DNA of 64,000 nt, taken from the NCBI RefSeq assembly GCF_900199205.1, contig NZ_OBMJ01000001.1:1426001-1490000 (forward strand), given 5' to 3'. Made by a program: the position numbers and the translations under genes. This document shows, piece after piece, positions 47,257-55,651 of the stretch (its first letter is position 1; the number at the start of each line of letters is the position of its first letter). The stretch is from Streptomyces sp. 1331.2. GTDB taxonomy: Bacteria > Actinomycetota > Actinomycetes > Streptomycetales > Streptomycetaceae. The notes beneath the pieces are model-generated. The model had not been told where the DNA came from and searched no databases. It worked only from the letters and a program-made list of their open reading frames with translations.

Positions 47257-47742
47257 TCAGTCCGCCGTCACGGCGGACGGGGTGCCCGCGGTGACCCGCA
47301 GCAGTTCCTCGTAGGACATCGGGACGACGGTGTGCGGGTGTCCGGCGGCGGCCCACAGCACCTCGTACTGCTGCAGCGCGGTGTCGACCACCGTGCGCAG
47401 GGGCGCCGGGTGGCCGGTGGGCGCGACGCCGCCGATGGCCTGACCGGTGGCTTCGCGGACCTGGTCGGCGCTCGCCCGGGTGATCGCGCCCGTTCCCAAC
47501 TGCCGGGCCAGGTAGTCGGTGTCGACCCGGTGGGCACCGCTGGTCATCACCAGCAGCGGCTCGCCATCGCACCGGAACACCAGGCTGTTGGCGATCGCGC
47601 CGACCGCGCAGCCAAGGGCGGCTGCGGCCTCGGCCGCCGTACGGGCGGAGTCGGGCAGGACGACGATCTCACCGGGGATGCCGGCCGCCGTCAGCGCCTC
47701 GGCGACCGCCACGCTTCGGGCGGGGAGAGAAGAGGAGGTCAT
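47257..47742 (-). CDS. YbaK/ProX-type aminoacyl-tRNA deacylase
   Basis: The 161-residue protein starts at ATG 47742, overlapping the leuA stop (ATGA). It has the YbaK fold motifs [21 protein letters not shown] (near 30-50), [21 protein letters not shown] and [20 protein letters not shown]. Such proteins hydrolyse mischarged tRNAs, e.g. Cys- or Ala-tRNA(Pro). Coupling to a leucine biosynthetic gene is unexpected and suggests shared control. Confidence 0.93.
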   Translation of the reverse strand: MTSSSLPARSVAVAEALTAAGIPGEIVVLPDSARTAAEAAAALGCAVGAIANSLVFRCDGEPLLVMTSGAHRVDTDYLARQLGTGAITRASADQVREATGQAIGGVAPTGHPAPLRTVVDTALQQYEVLWAAAGHPHTVVPMSYEELLRVTAGTPSAVTAD

Positions 47743-49541
47743 CGGCCCATCATGCCTTCCGCCCATGAGCGCCGCTCATGCCGCCCGCGCGCCCGGCCGG
47801 CGGCGCTGAGCACCGCCCGTACGCCCGCCGTCAGGACGGAGGCGTCCCGCCCGACGCCCCAGACGACCTCGCCTCCGACCCTCGCCTCCACGTACGCGAC
47901 CGCGTCCGGTCCGGAGCCCACCGCGTGCTCGCTGAAGCCGAGGATCTCCACCCCGACGGCGTCGGCCACCGCGTCCAGCGGCCCGGCGCCGGTGCCGCGC
48001 CGTCCGTCGACCTCGGCCCAGTCGTCACCCACCCGCCAGGCCCATGAGGAAGTCTCATCGAGGTACTCCGCCCGGAAGAGCCCGTACAGTTCCTCACCCG
48101 TCACCTCCTTGCCGCTGTCGTCCGCCGCCGCCTGCACGACCCGCGCGAAGTCGATCTGCAGCCGCCGGGGCAGTTCCAGTCCTTCCTCGGTCTGCAGCAG
48201 GTAGGCGATCCCGCCCTTGCCGGACTGGCTGTTGACCCGGATCACCGCCTCGTAGTCCCGCCCGAGGTCGGCCGGGTCGACCGGCAGGTACGGCACCGAC
48301 CAGGGTGCGTCCCGCTCGGGGAGGCCCAGCGCGGCCGCGGTCTCGGCGTGCCGGGCGAACCCCTTGCGGATGGCGTCCTGGTGGGTGCCCGAGAAGGCGG
48401 TGTGCACCAGGTCCCCGGCGTACGGGTGCCGGGCGTGGACCGGCAGCCGGTTGCAGTGCTCGACGGTGCGCCGGATCCCGTCGATGTCGGACAGGTCGAG
48501 CATCGGGTCGACGCCCTGGGTGTGCAGGTTGAGGGCGAGGGTCACCAGGTCGACGTTCCCGGTGCGTTCGCCGTTGCCGAACAGGCAGCCCTCGACCCGC
48601 TGCGCGCCGGCCAGGACGGCCAGTTCGGCGCAGGCGACGCCGGTGCCCCGGTCGTTGTGCGGGTGGACGGAGAGGATCACCGAGTCCCGCCGCTCCAGGT
48701 GGCGGTCGGTGTACTCGATCTGGTCGGCGTAGACGTTCGGCGTGGCGATCTCGACGGTCGCCGGCAGGTTGTGGATCACCGGGCGGTCCGGGCAGGCGTC
48801 CCACAGCCGGGTCAGCCCGTTGCAGACCTCCAGCACGTAGTCGGGCTCGGTCAGGTTGAACACCTCGGGCGAGAACTGGAACCGCAGCCCGTCCCGTCCG
48901 TCCCCGAGCCGGGCCATGAGCGTCGCGGCCCCGGTGATCAGCGTGCGCAGCTCCGCCCGTTCCTTGCCCAGGACGACCTCCCGCCACAGCGGCGCGGTCG
49001 CGGTGTAGAGGTGGACGACCACCCGGGGCAGGCCGGCGACAGCCTCGAAGGTGCGCTCGATGAGGTCGGCCCGGGCGGCGGTGAAGACGACGACGGTGAC
49101 GTCCTCGGGCACCGCGCCGGGGGTGGTGGCCAGTTGGCGGACGAAGTCGAAGTCCGTCCGGCTGGCGGAGGGGTAGCCGACCTCGATCTCCTTGAACCCC
49201 ATGGCGAGGAAGAGGTCGAACATCCGCTGCTTGCGTGCCGGGTCCATCGGTTCGGCGAGTGCCTGGTTGCCGTCGCGCAGGTCGACGGGCACCCACAGCG
49301 GCGCCTGCTCGATCCGCCGGCCGGGCCAGCGCCGCATCAGGGCGGGGACGTGGACCCGCTCGTGGGCGGGGCGGTAGCGGTAGGAGGGCATCGCGCCGCC
49401 GCGCTGCGGATTCCAGCCGGGCGCACCGGCCGGAACCGGCCCGGCCGGGGCACGCAGTGCGGGCCGGAGAGCCGGGGCGTACGGACCCGGAGCGTGCGGA
49501 GCAGAGGCGTGCAGGTCGGGGGAGGATACGGGGGATCGCAT
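47739..49541 (-). CDS. leuA: 2-isopropylmalate synthase
   Basis: The 600-residue enzyme contains [20 protein letters not shown] near 85, [13 protein letters not shown] near 115, the metal-binding [12 protein letters not shown] near 290, [11 protein letters not shown] near 325 and a C-terminal regulatory LeuA dimer domain from about 490. It condenses acetyl-CoA with 2-oxoisovalerate in leucine synthesis and is normally leucine-inhibited. The first 50 residues (to MPSYRYRP) are an extra Ala/Pro-rich extension, so ATG further in may also be used; ATG 49541 has GAGGAAG at 49549-49555. A leucine-rich leader frame and hairpins lie upstream, and ybaK follows with an ATGA overlap. Confidence 0.96.
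   Translation of the reverse strand: MRSPVSSPDLHASAPHAPGPYAPALRPALRAPAGPVPAGAPGWNPQRGGAMPSYRYRPAHERVHVPALMRRWPGRRIEQAPLWVPVDLRDGNQALAEPMDPARKQRMFDLFLAMGFKEIEVGYPSASRTDFDFVRQLATTPGAVPEDVTVVVFTAARADLIERTFEAVAGLPRVVVHLYTATAPLWREVVLGKERAELRTLITGAATLMARLGDGRDGLRFQFSPEVFNLTEPDYVLEVCNGLTRLWDACPDRPVIHNLPATVEIATPNVYADQIEYTDRHLERRDSVILSVHPHNDRGTGVACAELAVLAGAQRVEGCLFGNGERTGNVDLVTLALNLHTQGVDPMLDLSDIDGIRRTVEHCNRLPVHARHPYAGDLVHTAFSGTHQDAIRKGFARHAETAAALGLPERDAPWSVPYLPVDPADLGRDYEAVIRVNSQSGKGGIAYLLQTEEGLELPRRLQIDFARVVQAAADDSGKEVTGEELYGLFRAEYLDETSSWAWRVGDDWAEVDGRRGTGAGPLDAVADAVGVEILGFSEHAVGSGPDAVAYVEARVGGEVVWGVGRDASVLTAGVRAVLSAAGRARGRHERRSWAEGMMGR
47765..47779. repeat. ATGAG-N5-CTCAT palindrome near the 3' end of leuA
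   Basis: ATGAGCGCCGCTCAT is of the same type as the copies before livG. It lies in the last codons of leuA, 23 bp upstream of the ybaK start. Another copy, ATGAGGAAGTCTCAT, lies inside leuA at 48043-48057. Confidence 0.6.
48043..48057. repeat. ATGAG-N5-CTCAT palindrome inside leuA
   Basis: ATGAGGAAGTCTCAT on the plus strand. Its reverse complement is identical to the plus-strand sequence at the leuA start, so the same 15 bases occur twice in one gene in opposite orientation. Confidence 0.6.
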
Positions 49542-49554
49542 GAGACTTCCTCAT
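49540..49554 (-). promoter_or_regulatory. Palindrome holding the leuA ribosome site and start codon
   Basis: In the leuA mRNA the sequence is AUGAGGAAGUCUCAUG. The stem AUGAG/CUCAU encloses the Shine-Dalgarno-like GGAAG, and its 3' arm contains the A and U of the start codon. A hairpin of this kind could hinder initiation. The motif belongs to the ATGAG-N5-CTCAT set found at livG. Confidence 0.5.
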
Positions 49555-49565
49555 CGGCTGTACCG

Positions 49566-49623
49566 GTGACCGGCAGGACGGCGCCCCGCAGCGGGGTGCC
49601 GGTCCGGTCACGCCCCGCTGCGG
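49566..49623 (-). promoter_or_regulatory. Attenuator-like alternative hairpins before leuA
   Basis: Two stems are mutually exclusive. Stem A pairs 49586-49596 (CCGCAGCGGGG) with 49613-49623 (CCCCGCTGCGG), overlapping the end of the leader frame. Stem B pairs 49568-49575 (GACCGGCA) with 49597-49604 (TGCCGGTC), and its arms interleave with A. Ribosome position on the leader could choose between them. Confidence 0.6.
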
Positions 49624-49685
49624 CCACCAAGAAGAAGGCCCCCCACGGGGAGGATCCACGGCTGCATGCCGGGTAGAGTAACCAT
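49608..49685 (-). CDS. Leucine-rich leader peptide of leuA
   Basis: The 25-codon frame from ATG 49685 encodes a peptide beginning MVTLPGMQPWILPVGG and then three consecutive leucines, all encoded by CTT (49629-49637), a codon rarely used in this GC-rich genome. In total it has 5 Leu, 2 Val and 1 Ile. It ends 67 bp before leuA, and the hairpins that follow overlap its stop. This is the arrangement of leader-peptide attenuation: leucyl-tRNA shortage stalls the ribosome at the Leu codons and changes RNA folding. Such leaders are known for leuA in streptomycetes. Confidence 0.82.
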   Translation of the reverse strand: MVTLPGMQPWILPVGGLLLGGRSGA

Positions 49686-49703
49686 GACCGAAGTCCTCAG
49701 ACA

Positions 49704-49714
49704 ACCTGACAGGT
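49704..49714. promoter_or_regulatory. Palindrome in the gntR-leuA intergenic region
   Basis: ACCTGACAGGT is a perfect 11-bp palindrome centred between the divergent gntR and leuA-leader starts, eight bases before ATG 49722. FadR-type GntR proteins bind short palindromes of this kind near their own promoters, so it is a candidate autoregulatory operator. Confidence 0.45.
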
Positions 49715-49721
49715 GAACTCG

Positions 49722-50405
49722 ATGACCCCGCTCCGCCCCTCCCCCCTCGCCGAACAGGCCGCCGCGCGGATCGAGGAGCGGATCCGGGCCGGCCAGTGGC
49801 CGGTCGGCGGGAAGCTGCCCGGCGAGGTGGCGCTGGCAAAGGAGCTGGGCGTCGGCCGCTCGACCGTCCGGGAGGCGCTGCGCACGCTCGCCGCAGCCGG
49901 GATGGTGCGCAGCCGCCAGGGCTCCGGGGTGTTCGTCACCGCCGACCGTCCCGCCGAGGACTGGCCCGCCCGGCTGCGCCGCGCCGAACTGGCGCACGTC
50001 TACGAGGTGCGGACGATGGTCGAGGTGCAGGCCGCCCGGCTCGCCGCCACCCGCCGCACGGAGGCGGACCTGACCGCCCTGGACGCCGCCCTCGCGGCCC
50101 GCCGCGCGGCGGGCGGGGCCGACGACACCGCCTTCGTCGACGCCGACATCGCCCTGCACACCGCCCTGGTGGCCGCCGCCCACAACCCCGTCCTGGACGA
50201 CCTGTTCGCCCAGTTCGCCCCGGTGCTGCGGGAACAACTGGTGCTGCTGGTCGGCCTGTTCGGCATCCGATCCGAGGACCCGCACCAGGGCTACGCCTCG
50301 CACGCCGACCTCGTGCGCGCCGTGCACGACGGCGACCCGGAGGCGGCCGGCCGGATCCTGGCCGCGGAGCTGGAGGCCACCCGCTCCCACCTCCTGGCGG
50401 ACTGA
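49722..50405 (+). CDS. FadR-subfamily GntR transcriptional regulator
   Basis: The 227-residue protein has the GntR winged helix (AAARIEERIRAGQW, LAKELGVGRSTVREALRTLA, MVRSRQGSGVFV, residues about 10-70) and an FCD ligand domain with VYEVRTMVEVQAARLAA, DADIALHTALVAAAHNP (metal-binding Asp and His) and HADLVRAVHDGD. AGGTGA lies before ATG 49722; GTG 49713 is also in frame. It is divergent from leuA, making leuA or the nearby palindromes candidate targets. Ligand unknown, perhaps a carboxylic acid. Confidence 0.92.
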   Translation: MTPLRPSPLAEQAAARIEERIRAGQWPVGGKLPGEVALAKELGVGRSTVREALRTLAAAGMVRSRQGSGVFVTADRPAEDWPARLRRAELAHVYEVRTMVEVQAARLAATRRTEADLTALDAALAARRAAGGADDTAFVDADIALHTALVAAAHNPVLDDLFAQFAPVLREQLVLLVGLFGIRSEDPHQGYASHADLVRAVHDGDPEAAGRILAAELEATRSHLLAD

Positions 50406-50482
50406 CCGGCAACGGACCGGACCGACAGTGGACCGGACCGGCAACGAACCGACCGGCACTCGGGGCCGGCACTCGGGGCCGG
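50402..50482. repeat. Tandem repeats after the gntR stop
   Basis: Three degenerate units of about 16 bp built on GACCGGCAACGGACC, starting at the stop codon, are followed by two 13-bp units CCGGCACTCGGGG and a partial third. Noncoding. Confidence 0.75.
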
Positions 50483-50816
50483 CACCTGAACGCGGAGCCA
50501 CGTCCGGCCCGTTGAGTCCGATGGATCGACCGACCGGTCGACCCCCCGATACGGCGTCACACAGTTTTCACACGGTGGCCATCCGGCGGCCGCGCGACAC
50601 GTTGACACTGTGTCGGGCGAGCCCGGAACAGTCTGCTCCGCATACGGACGGTCAACGACTGCATGACGTTGTGTCCAAGGTGTGCACAAGCACCGCCCAG
50701 GCAGCGAACGGGCTTTCACTCCAATCACACGGTATGACTAGTATCGCTTCGTCAAAAGCCCGTGCCCGGACGGCCCCGCCCCTCACCGGCCGGCCGCCAG
50801 CCCCAAGGAGACTGCT
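50483..50816 (+). promoter_or_regulatory. Intergenic region upstream of the conservon
   Basis: No gene was recognised. It contains GACACGTTGACACTGTGTCG near 50597-50616, in which GACAC and GTGTC form an inverted repeat around a TTGACA -35-like hexamer, and a second AT-richer patch TATGACTAGTAT near 50733. Either may belong to the cvnA promoter; no spacing-correct -10 pair could be fixed by eye. Confidence 0.35.
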
Positions 50817-53800
50817 CTGCGCGCGCGTGCAAATCGGCGGCCCCCGACGCCGAAGGGCCCCCGCAGGCGGTCACGCCTGTCCCTGCGGACGGCACTGCTC
50901 GTCCTGGCCGTCGTCCCCAGCATCGCCCTCGTCCTCCTCTGGGCGGTCACCAGCGGCGAGACGGTCTTCGACTTCCAACGGCAGGCGGCCCAGGGCCTGC
51001 TGGCCCAGAAGGCCGGCCAGCCGTCCAACATCGTCTACTACAACCTCCAGGAGGAGCGCCGGCTCAGCGCCGAAGCCCTCGCCCGTCCCGGCGCCAACAC
51101 CGACCAGCTGCGCCGCCAACGCCAGGCGACCGACGACGCGGTGCGCCAGTTCCAGACGCTGTCCGGCGAGACGGCCGACAGCGCGCCCGAGGAGGTGCGC
51201 ACAGCGGTCACCGAGGCCCGCCAGGCCATGGGCAGACTCGCCGAACAGCGCGCCGCCGTGGACCGCGGATCGGTCGACCAGCAGACCGTCTTCACGTACT
51301 ACACCGACCTGATCGCGGTCGACCTGCGGCTGTTCACCGCACTCAGCCACGTGGACACCGGCGAGGTCACCTGGATCTCCAAGACCCTGGTGAACGCCTT
51401 CTGGGCGAAGGAGATGCTGGCGCGCGAGGACGCCCTGCTGGCCCGAGGCTGGCCCTCCGGCCGGCTGAGCACCGCCGACTACCAGGCCGTCCAGCAGACC
51501 ATCGGCGCCCAGGACCACCTGCTCACCGTCCAGGTCGTCCCGTACGTCCCGGACGGCGAGGCCGCCGCCTGGCACGACCTGATGAACAGCCCGGCCTGGC
51601 AGGCCAAGGCCGCCGTCGAGCAGCAGCTGACCAAGCCCACCGCCGCCGAGGCCAACGGCACCGTCCGGCTCCCGGCCGTCCAGGACCAGTGGCGCCAGGC
51701 CCTCGACCAGCTCAACCCTCAGCTGGTCAAGGCGATCGAGACCCGCACCAGCGGCATCGTCGAGGTCGGCAAGGGCACCATCCTGAACCTGCTGACCAGG
51801 GTGGTGCTGACCACCGTCATCGGCCTGATCACGGTCGTCGCGGTGGTCGTCGCCTCCTGGCGGCTCAGTCGCTCGCTGCGCCGCCGCATCGGGGAACTGC
51901 ACACCCAGGCCGAGGAGATGCAGCGCACCCTGCCCGAGGTGGTCGAGCGCCTCGGGCGCGGCGAACAGGTGGACGTCGAGGCCGAGACCCGCACCATCAC
52001 CGCCGGCCCGAACGGTGTCGGCACCGACACCGGCACCGACACCGACACCGCGACCGAAAGCAGCACCGGCGACGGCAACAACACCGGCGCCGGCACCGTC
52101 ACCGGAAGCGGCAGCACCGACGAGCTGGCCCGCCTCGGTCAGGCGCTCAACCTGGCCCGCGCCTCCGCCCTGCAGGCCGCCGTCCGCCAGGCCGAGCAGC
52201 ACCGCGGCTTCGAGCGCCTGCTGCAGCGCATCGCCCGCCGCACCCAGCTGCTGATCGGCCGCCAGCTGCGCAAGCTGGACGAGCTGGAGCGCAGGCACGA
52301 GGACCCGGAGGTCCTGGAGGGCCTGTTCGACCTCGACCACCTCACCGCCCGACTGCGCCGCTACGAGGAGAACCTGGTCATCATGGCCGGCGGCCAGCCG
52401 CAGCGGCGCTGGCGCAAGCCCGTCCCACTGCTGGACGTGCTGCGCTCCGCGCAGGGCGAGGTGCAGGACTACCGACGGATCGTGATCGACGTCGAGGGCC
52501 ACCCGTGGCTGTCCGAGCGGGCCGTCGGCCCGGTCGCCCACGTGATCGCCGAACTAATGGAGAACGCCACCACCTTCTCCAAGCCGCCCACGCCGGTCGA
52601 GGTGCGGGCCGCCATGGTCGGCCGCGGGCTCGCGATCGAGATCGAGGACCGCGGCCTGGGCATGGACCCGGAACAGTACGACGCGGCGAACGAGTTGATG
52701 AGCCGCCCGCCGCGCACCGACGTGCTGGCCCGGGCCGACGACATCCGGCTCGGCTTCCACGTGGTCTCGCGCCTGGCCTCGCTGCACGGACTGAAGATCG
52801 AGTTCCGCCCGTCCGCCTTCGGCGGCACCCGGGTGGTCGTGCTCGTCCCGGACGAGCTGGTCATCGAGGGCGACACCGGGCTGCCGGACGGGGCCCCCGC
52901 CGCGGCCGCCGAGCCGATCCCGCTGGTGCGCCGCTCGCGCCGGGCGCTGCGCTCGGCCTCCGACGAGGTGCCCGCCCCGGTGGTGGCCGGGCCGCCGGTC
53001 GCGCCGGTGGAGTCCTTCGGACGGGGCGACTTCGTGCCGCAGGCGGCACCGGTGCCGCTGCCCGCGCCGTCGCCTACGCCCGCGGCCCCGGTGTCCCTGC
53101 CGACGCCGGCGGAGGCCTCGGCTCCGGCGCCGTACCAGCCCGAGCAGCCCGAGCGCTCAGATCACCCCGATCACCCGCTCCACCCCGATCACCCGCTCCA
53201 GCCCGACCAGCCGCTCCAGCCCGACCAGCCGCTCCAGCCGTTCCAGCCGTTCCAGCCGTTCCAGCCGTTCCAGCCGGAGCAGCCCCTCCGGTCCGAGCAG
53301 CCGATCGAGCACAGCTCCCCCGCCGACCCGGCGACCGCGCACGACACCCCGGCCTACCCGGACATCGCCTACGCCCGGGTCACCGAGGCCGAGGCCCCGT
53401 ACGCCGACGAGCAGTACCGCCCGGCCGACCACTACCGGCTGGCCGAGCGGCGCGGCAGGCGCGACTACCCGACCTCGGTCCCGTACAGCCCGGCCGAGGG
53501 CGGGCAGCCGCCGCTTCCGCAGCGCGTGCGGCAGGCCAGCCTGGCCGCCGAGCTGCGGGTGCCTCCGGCCGCCCCGCGGTGGGTGGAGCGTCCGGCCGAG
53601 ACGGCCGAGGCCGCGCCGCCCGCGGGCCCGTTCCAGCGCCCCGAGCACCCGGTGCGGCGTTCCGGCGCGGCGATCGGCGCCTTCCAGCGTCAGTCCCGGG
53701 CCGCCCGGTCCCAGGACAGCGGTGAACACCGGCTGCCCCAGGCCCTGACCCGACCGGCTCCCCCCACGCCCGCCGGTCCCCCGACTCCGGCGCCCGGCCC

Positions 53801-53858
53801 CTCCCCCTGGGCCCTGCCCGCCGCGGACCCCCGAACCACACGAACGGATGACCAGTGA
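50817..53858 (+). CDS. cvnA: Conservon sensor-kinase-like protein CvnA, apparent CTG start
   Basis: The frame requires a start at CTG 50817: AAGGAG lies six bases before it, membrane segment 1 is at residues 25-44, and the first ATG/GTG in frame is 51141, which would delete that segment. The 1013-residue protein has a NIT-type extracellular sensor (45-320), membrane segment 2 (324-347), a HAMP-like region, a kinase-type ATPase with N-box ELMENATTFS near 576 and G-box EIEDRGLGM near 608, and a 320-residue Pro-rich tail with PDQPLQP and PFQPFQ repeats. CvnA proteins act with CvnB-D at the membrane in a G-protein-like complex. Confidence 0.92.
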   Translation: MRARANRRPPTPKGPRRRSRLSLRTALLVLAVVPSIALVLLWAVTSGETVFDFQRQAAQGLLAQKAGQPSNIVYYNLQEERRLSAEALARPGANTDQLRRQRQATDDAVRQFQTLSGETADSAPEEVRTAVTEARQAMGRLAEQRAAVDRGSVDQQTVFTYYTDLIAVDLRLFTALSHVDTGEVTWISKTLVNAFWAKEMLAREDALLARGWPSGRLSTADYQAVQQTIGAQDHLLTVQVVPYVPDGEAAAWHDLMNSPAWQAKAAVEQQLTKPTAAEANGTVRLPAVQDQWRQALDQLNPQLVKAIETRTSGIVEVGKGTILNLLTRVVLTTVIGLITVVAVVVASWRLSRSLRRRIGELHTQAEEMQRTLPEVVERLGRGEQVDVEAETRTITAGPNGVGTDTGTDTDTATESSTGDGNNTGAGTVTGSGSTDELARLGQALNLARASALQAAVRQAEQHRGFERLLQRIARRTQLLIGRQLRKLDELERRHEDPEVLEGLFDLDHLTARLRRYEENLVIMAGGQPQRRWRKPVPLLDVLRSAQGEVQDYRRIVIDVEGHPWLSERAVGPVAHVIAELMENATTFSKPPTPVEVRAAMVGRGLAIEIEDRGLGMDPEQYDAANELMSRPPRTDVLARADDIRLGFHVVSRLASLHGLKIEFRPSAFGGTRVVVLVPDELVIEGDTGLPDGAPAAAAEPIPLVRRSRRALRSASDEVPAPVVAGPPVAPVESFGRGDFVPQAAPVPLPAPSPTPAAPVSLPTPAEASAPAPYQPEQPERSDHPDHPLHPDHPLQPDQPLQPDQPLQPFQPFQPFQPFQPEQPLRSEQPIEHSSPADPATAHDTPAYPDIAYARVTEAEAPYADEQYRPADHYRLAERRGRRDYPTSVPYSPAEGGQPPLPQRVRQASLAAELRVPPAAPRWVERPAETAEAAPPAGPFQRPEHPVRRSGAAIGAFQRQSRAARSQDSGEHRLPQALTRPAPPTPAGPPTPAPGPSPWALPAADPRTTRTDDQ

Positions 53859-54313
53859 TCAATCGCACGATCGCCACCCACCAGGACCTGGACTGGCTGC
53901 TGGACGGACTCGTCGACTCGGTGACCGGGACCAGGAACGCCGTCCTGCTCTCCGACGACGGTCTCGTGGTCAGCCACTCCCGCACCATCGAGCGGGCCGA
54001 CGCCGAGCGCCTGGCCGCCGTGGCCACCGGCCAGCAGAGCCTGGCCCGCGGGGTCGGGCAGCTCTTCGACGGCGGGCCGGTGCACCAGGTGATCGTCGAG
54101 CTGGCCGAGTGCTGGCTGTTCGTCATCGCCGCCGCCCAGGGCACCCACCTGGCCGTGGTCGCCTCCCAGGAGGTGGACGCCGAGGTGATGTCAGTCGCGA
54201 TGCACACCCTGGTGCAGCAGGTCGGCCAGAAGCTCACCACCCCGGCCCGCGGCGAGGACACGCCGAACGCCCCCGCCTCCTTCGACGTCTTCGCCGCCCG
54301 GAACCGGGGCTGA
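53855..54313 (+). CDS. cvnB: Roadblock/LC7-domain protein CvnB
   Basis: The 152-residue protein has the roadblock fold: LDWLLDGLVDSVTGTRNAVLLSDDGLVVSHS and a C-terminal helix LVQQVGQKL. GTG 53855 overlaps the cvnA stop (GTGA). CvnB proteins relate to MglB-type GTPase regulators and should interact with CvnD. Slightly longer than most CvnB (about 137) through a C-terminal tail. Confidence 0.94.
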   Translation: MINRTIATHQDLDWLLDGLVDSVTGTRNAVLLSDDGLVVSHSRTIERADAERLAAVATGQQSLARGVGQLFDGGPVHQVIVELAECWLFVIAAAQGTHLAVVASQEVDAEVMSVAMHTLVQQVGQKLTTPARGEDTPNAPASFDVFAARNRG

Positions 54314-54318
54314 CCCGG

Positions 54319-54858
54319 GTGGGCCCGTACGGGAACGACGCCTCCTGGGGCCCCGGCCCGGATCCCGGCACCGGCGGCTCGGACGGCCTCTCAGACGGCC
54401 TCCCTGACAACCGCGCCGACGACCGCCGGCCCGGCCTGGCGCCGCACTGGAGCGAGATCGAGGACGCAGAGGCGGAGGACGAGACGGGCGTCATGGTCCG
54501 CCCGTACACCATCACCCGTGGCCGGACGGCACCCGAGCGGGACGACCTCACCCTCATCACCGTGCTCACCACGGTCGAGGCGGAGGCCGAGGCGGCCCTG
54601 GCGCGGGGCAGCCGCGCCGGTGCCCGCGGCCTGCAGCCCGAGCACCGCCTGATCCTCGAACGCTGCCGCCGCCCGGCGGCCGTCGCCGAGGTGTCGGCCG
54701 GCCTGGACCTCCCGGTCTCGGTCACCAAGATCCTGCTGGGCGACCTGGTCGCCCAGGGCCTGCTGCGCGCCCGGGCCCCGCTCTCGGTGGCCCGGGCCGC
54801 CGGGGGCGTGGACCTCGGCCTGCTCACGGCCGTACGCGAAGGACTCCGGAGACTCTGA
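54319..54858 (+). CDS. cvnC: DUF742 protein CvnC
   Basis: The 179-residue protein contains VMVRPYTITRGRTAPERDDLTLITVL (cited in part) and ILERCRRPAAVAEVSAGLDLPVSVTKILLGDL, the winged-helix-like DUF742 region that marks CvnC. GTG 54319 lies five bases after the cvnB stop. A low-complexity Asp/Gly N-terminus of about 60 residues precedes the domain. Confidence 0.94.
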   Translation: MGPYGNDASWGPGPDPGTGGSDGLSDGLPDNRADDRRPGLAPHWSEIEDAEAEDETGVMVRPYTITRGRTAPERDDLTLITVLTTVEAEAEAALARGSRAGARGLQPEHRLILERCRRPAAVAEVSAGLDLPVSVTKILLGDLVAQGLLRARAPLSVARAAGGVDLGLLTAVREGLRRL

Positions 54859-54859
54859 C

Positions 54860-55546
54860 ATGGCAACACCCCACTCCGCCATCGGCGACCCCACCGCCAC
54901 CCACCCCTCCACCACCGCCGCCGCCCACCCGACCGGCCTGACCGGCCCGGCCGGCCGAGCTGCCGGGACCACCGCGGCAGCCCCGGCTGCCCCTGCCGCC
55001 GTCAAGATCCTCATCGCGGGCGGCTTCGGCGTCGGCAAGACCACCCTGGTCGGCTCGGTCAGCGAGGTCACCCCGCTGCGCACCGAGGAGTACCTGACCC
55101 GGGCCAGCATCGGCGTCGACGACCTGTCCGGCGTCGACCAGAAGGACACCACCACCGTCGCCCTCGACTTCGGCCGGATCACCGTCAACCCGGAGCTGGT
55201 CGTCTACCTGTTCGGCACGCCCGGGCAGGAACGTTTCTGGTTCATGTGGAACGACCTGGTCAACGGCGCCCTCGGCGGCATCGTCATCGCCGACACCCGC
55301 CGACTGGACACCAGCTTCGCCTCGATCGACTTCTTCGAGAGCCGGGGCATCCCCTTCGTGGTGGCGATCAACTGCTTCCACAACACCAACACCCGCACCC
55401 CCGACGAGATCCGGGCCGCGCTCGACCTCGACCCGCAGGTCCCGATGCTCCTCGGCGACGTGCGCGAACGCGCCTTCGGCCGGGACCTGCTGCTCGCCCT
55501 GGTCGACCACCTGATGGACCTCGCCGCCACCGCCCCCGTCGGTTGA
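54860..55546 (+). CDS. cvnD: Conservon GTPase CvnD
   Basis: The 228-residue protein has P-loop GGFGVGKTT (residues 54-62), switch II-like FGTPGQERFWF near 118 with the catalytic Gln, and a C-terminal VPMLLGDVRER. The NKxD motif is not obvious; AINCFHNT occupies that place, as in other CvnD/MglA-like GTPases. The first 45 residues are an extra Thr/Ala/Pro-rich leader not needed for the fold. Start ATG 54860, one base after the cvnC stop. It is thought to switch with CvnB. Confidence 0.94.
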   Translation: MATPHSAIGDPTATHPSTTAAAHPTGLTGPAGRAAGTTAAAPAAPAAVKILIAGGFGVGKTTLVGSVSEVTPLRTEEYLTRASIGVDDLSGVDQKDTTTVALDFGRITVNPELVVYLFGTPGQERFWFMWNDLVNGALGGIVIADTRRLDTSFASIDFFESRGIPFVVAINCFHNTNTRTPDEIRAALDLDPQVPMLLGDVRERAFGRDLLLALVDHLMDLAATAPVG

Positions 55547-55651
55547 CCCCGACTCCGGCCGGGCCTGCCTCCCCGGCTTGCACCCGGCTTGCACCCACCT
55601 TCCCAGCCTCACCCGTCCCCGGCTGAACCGCACTTCCCTGGGAGCACCACC

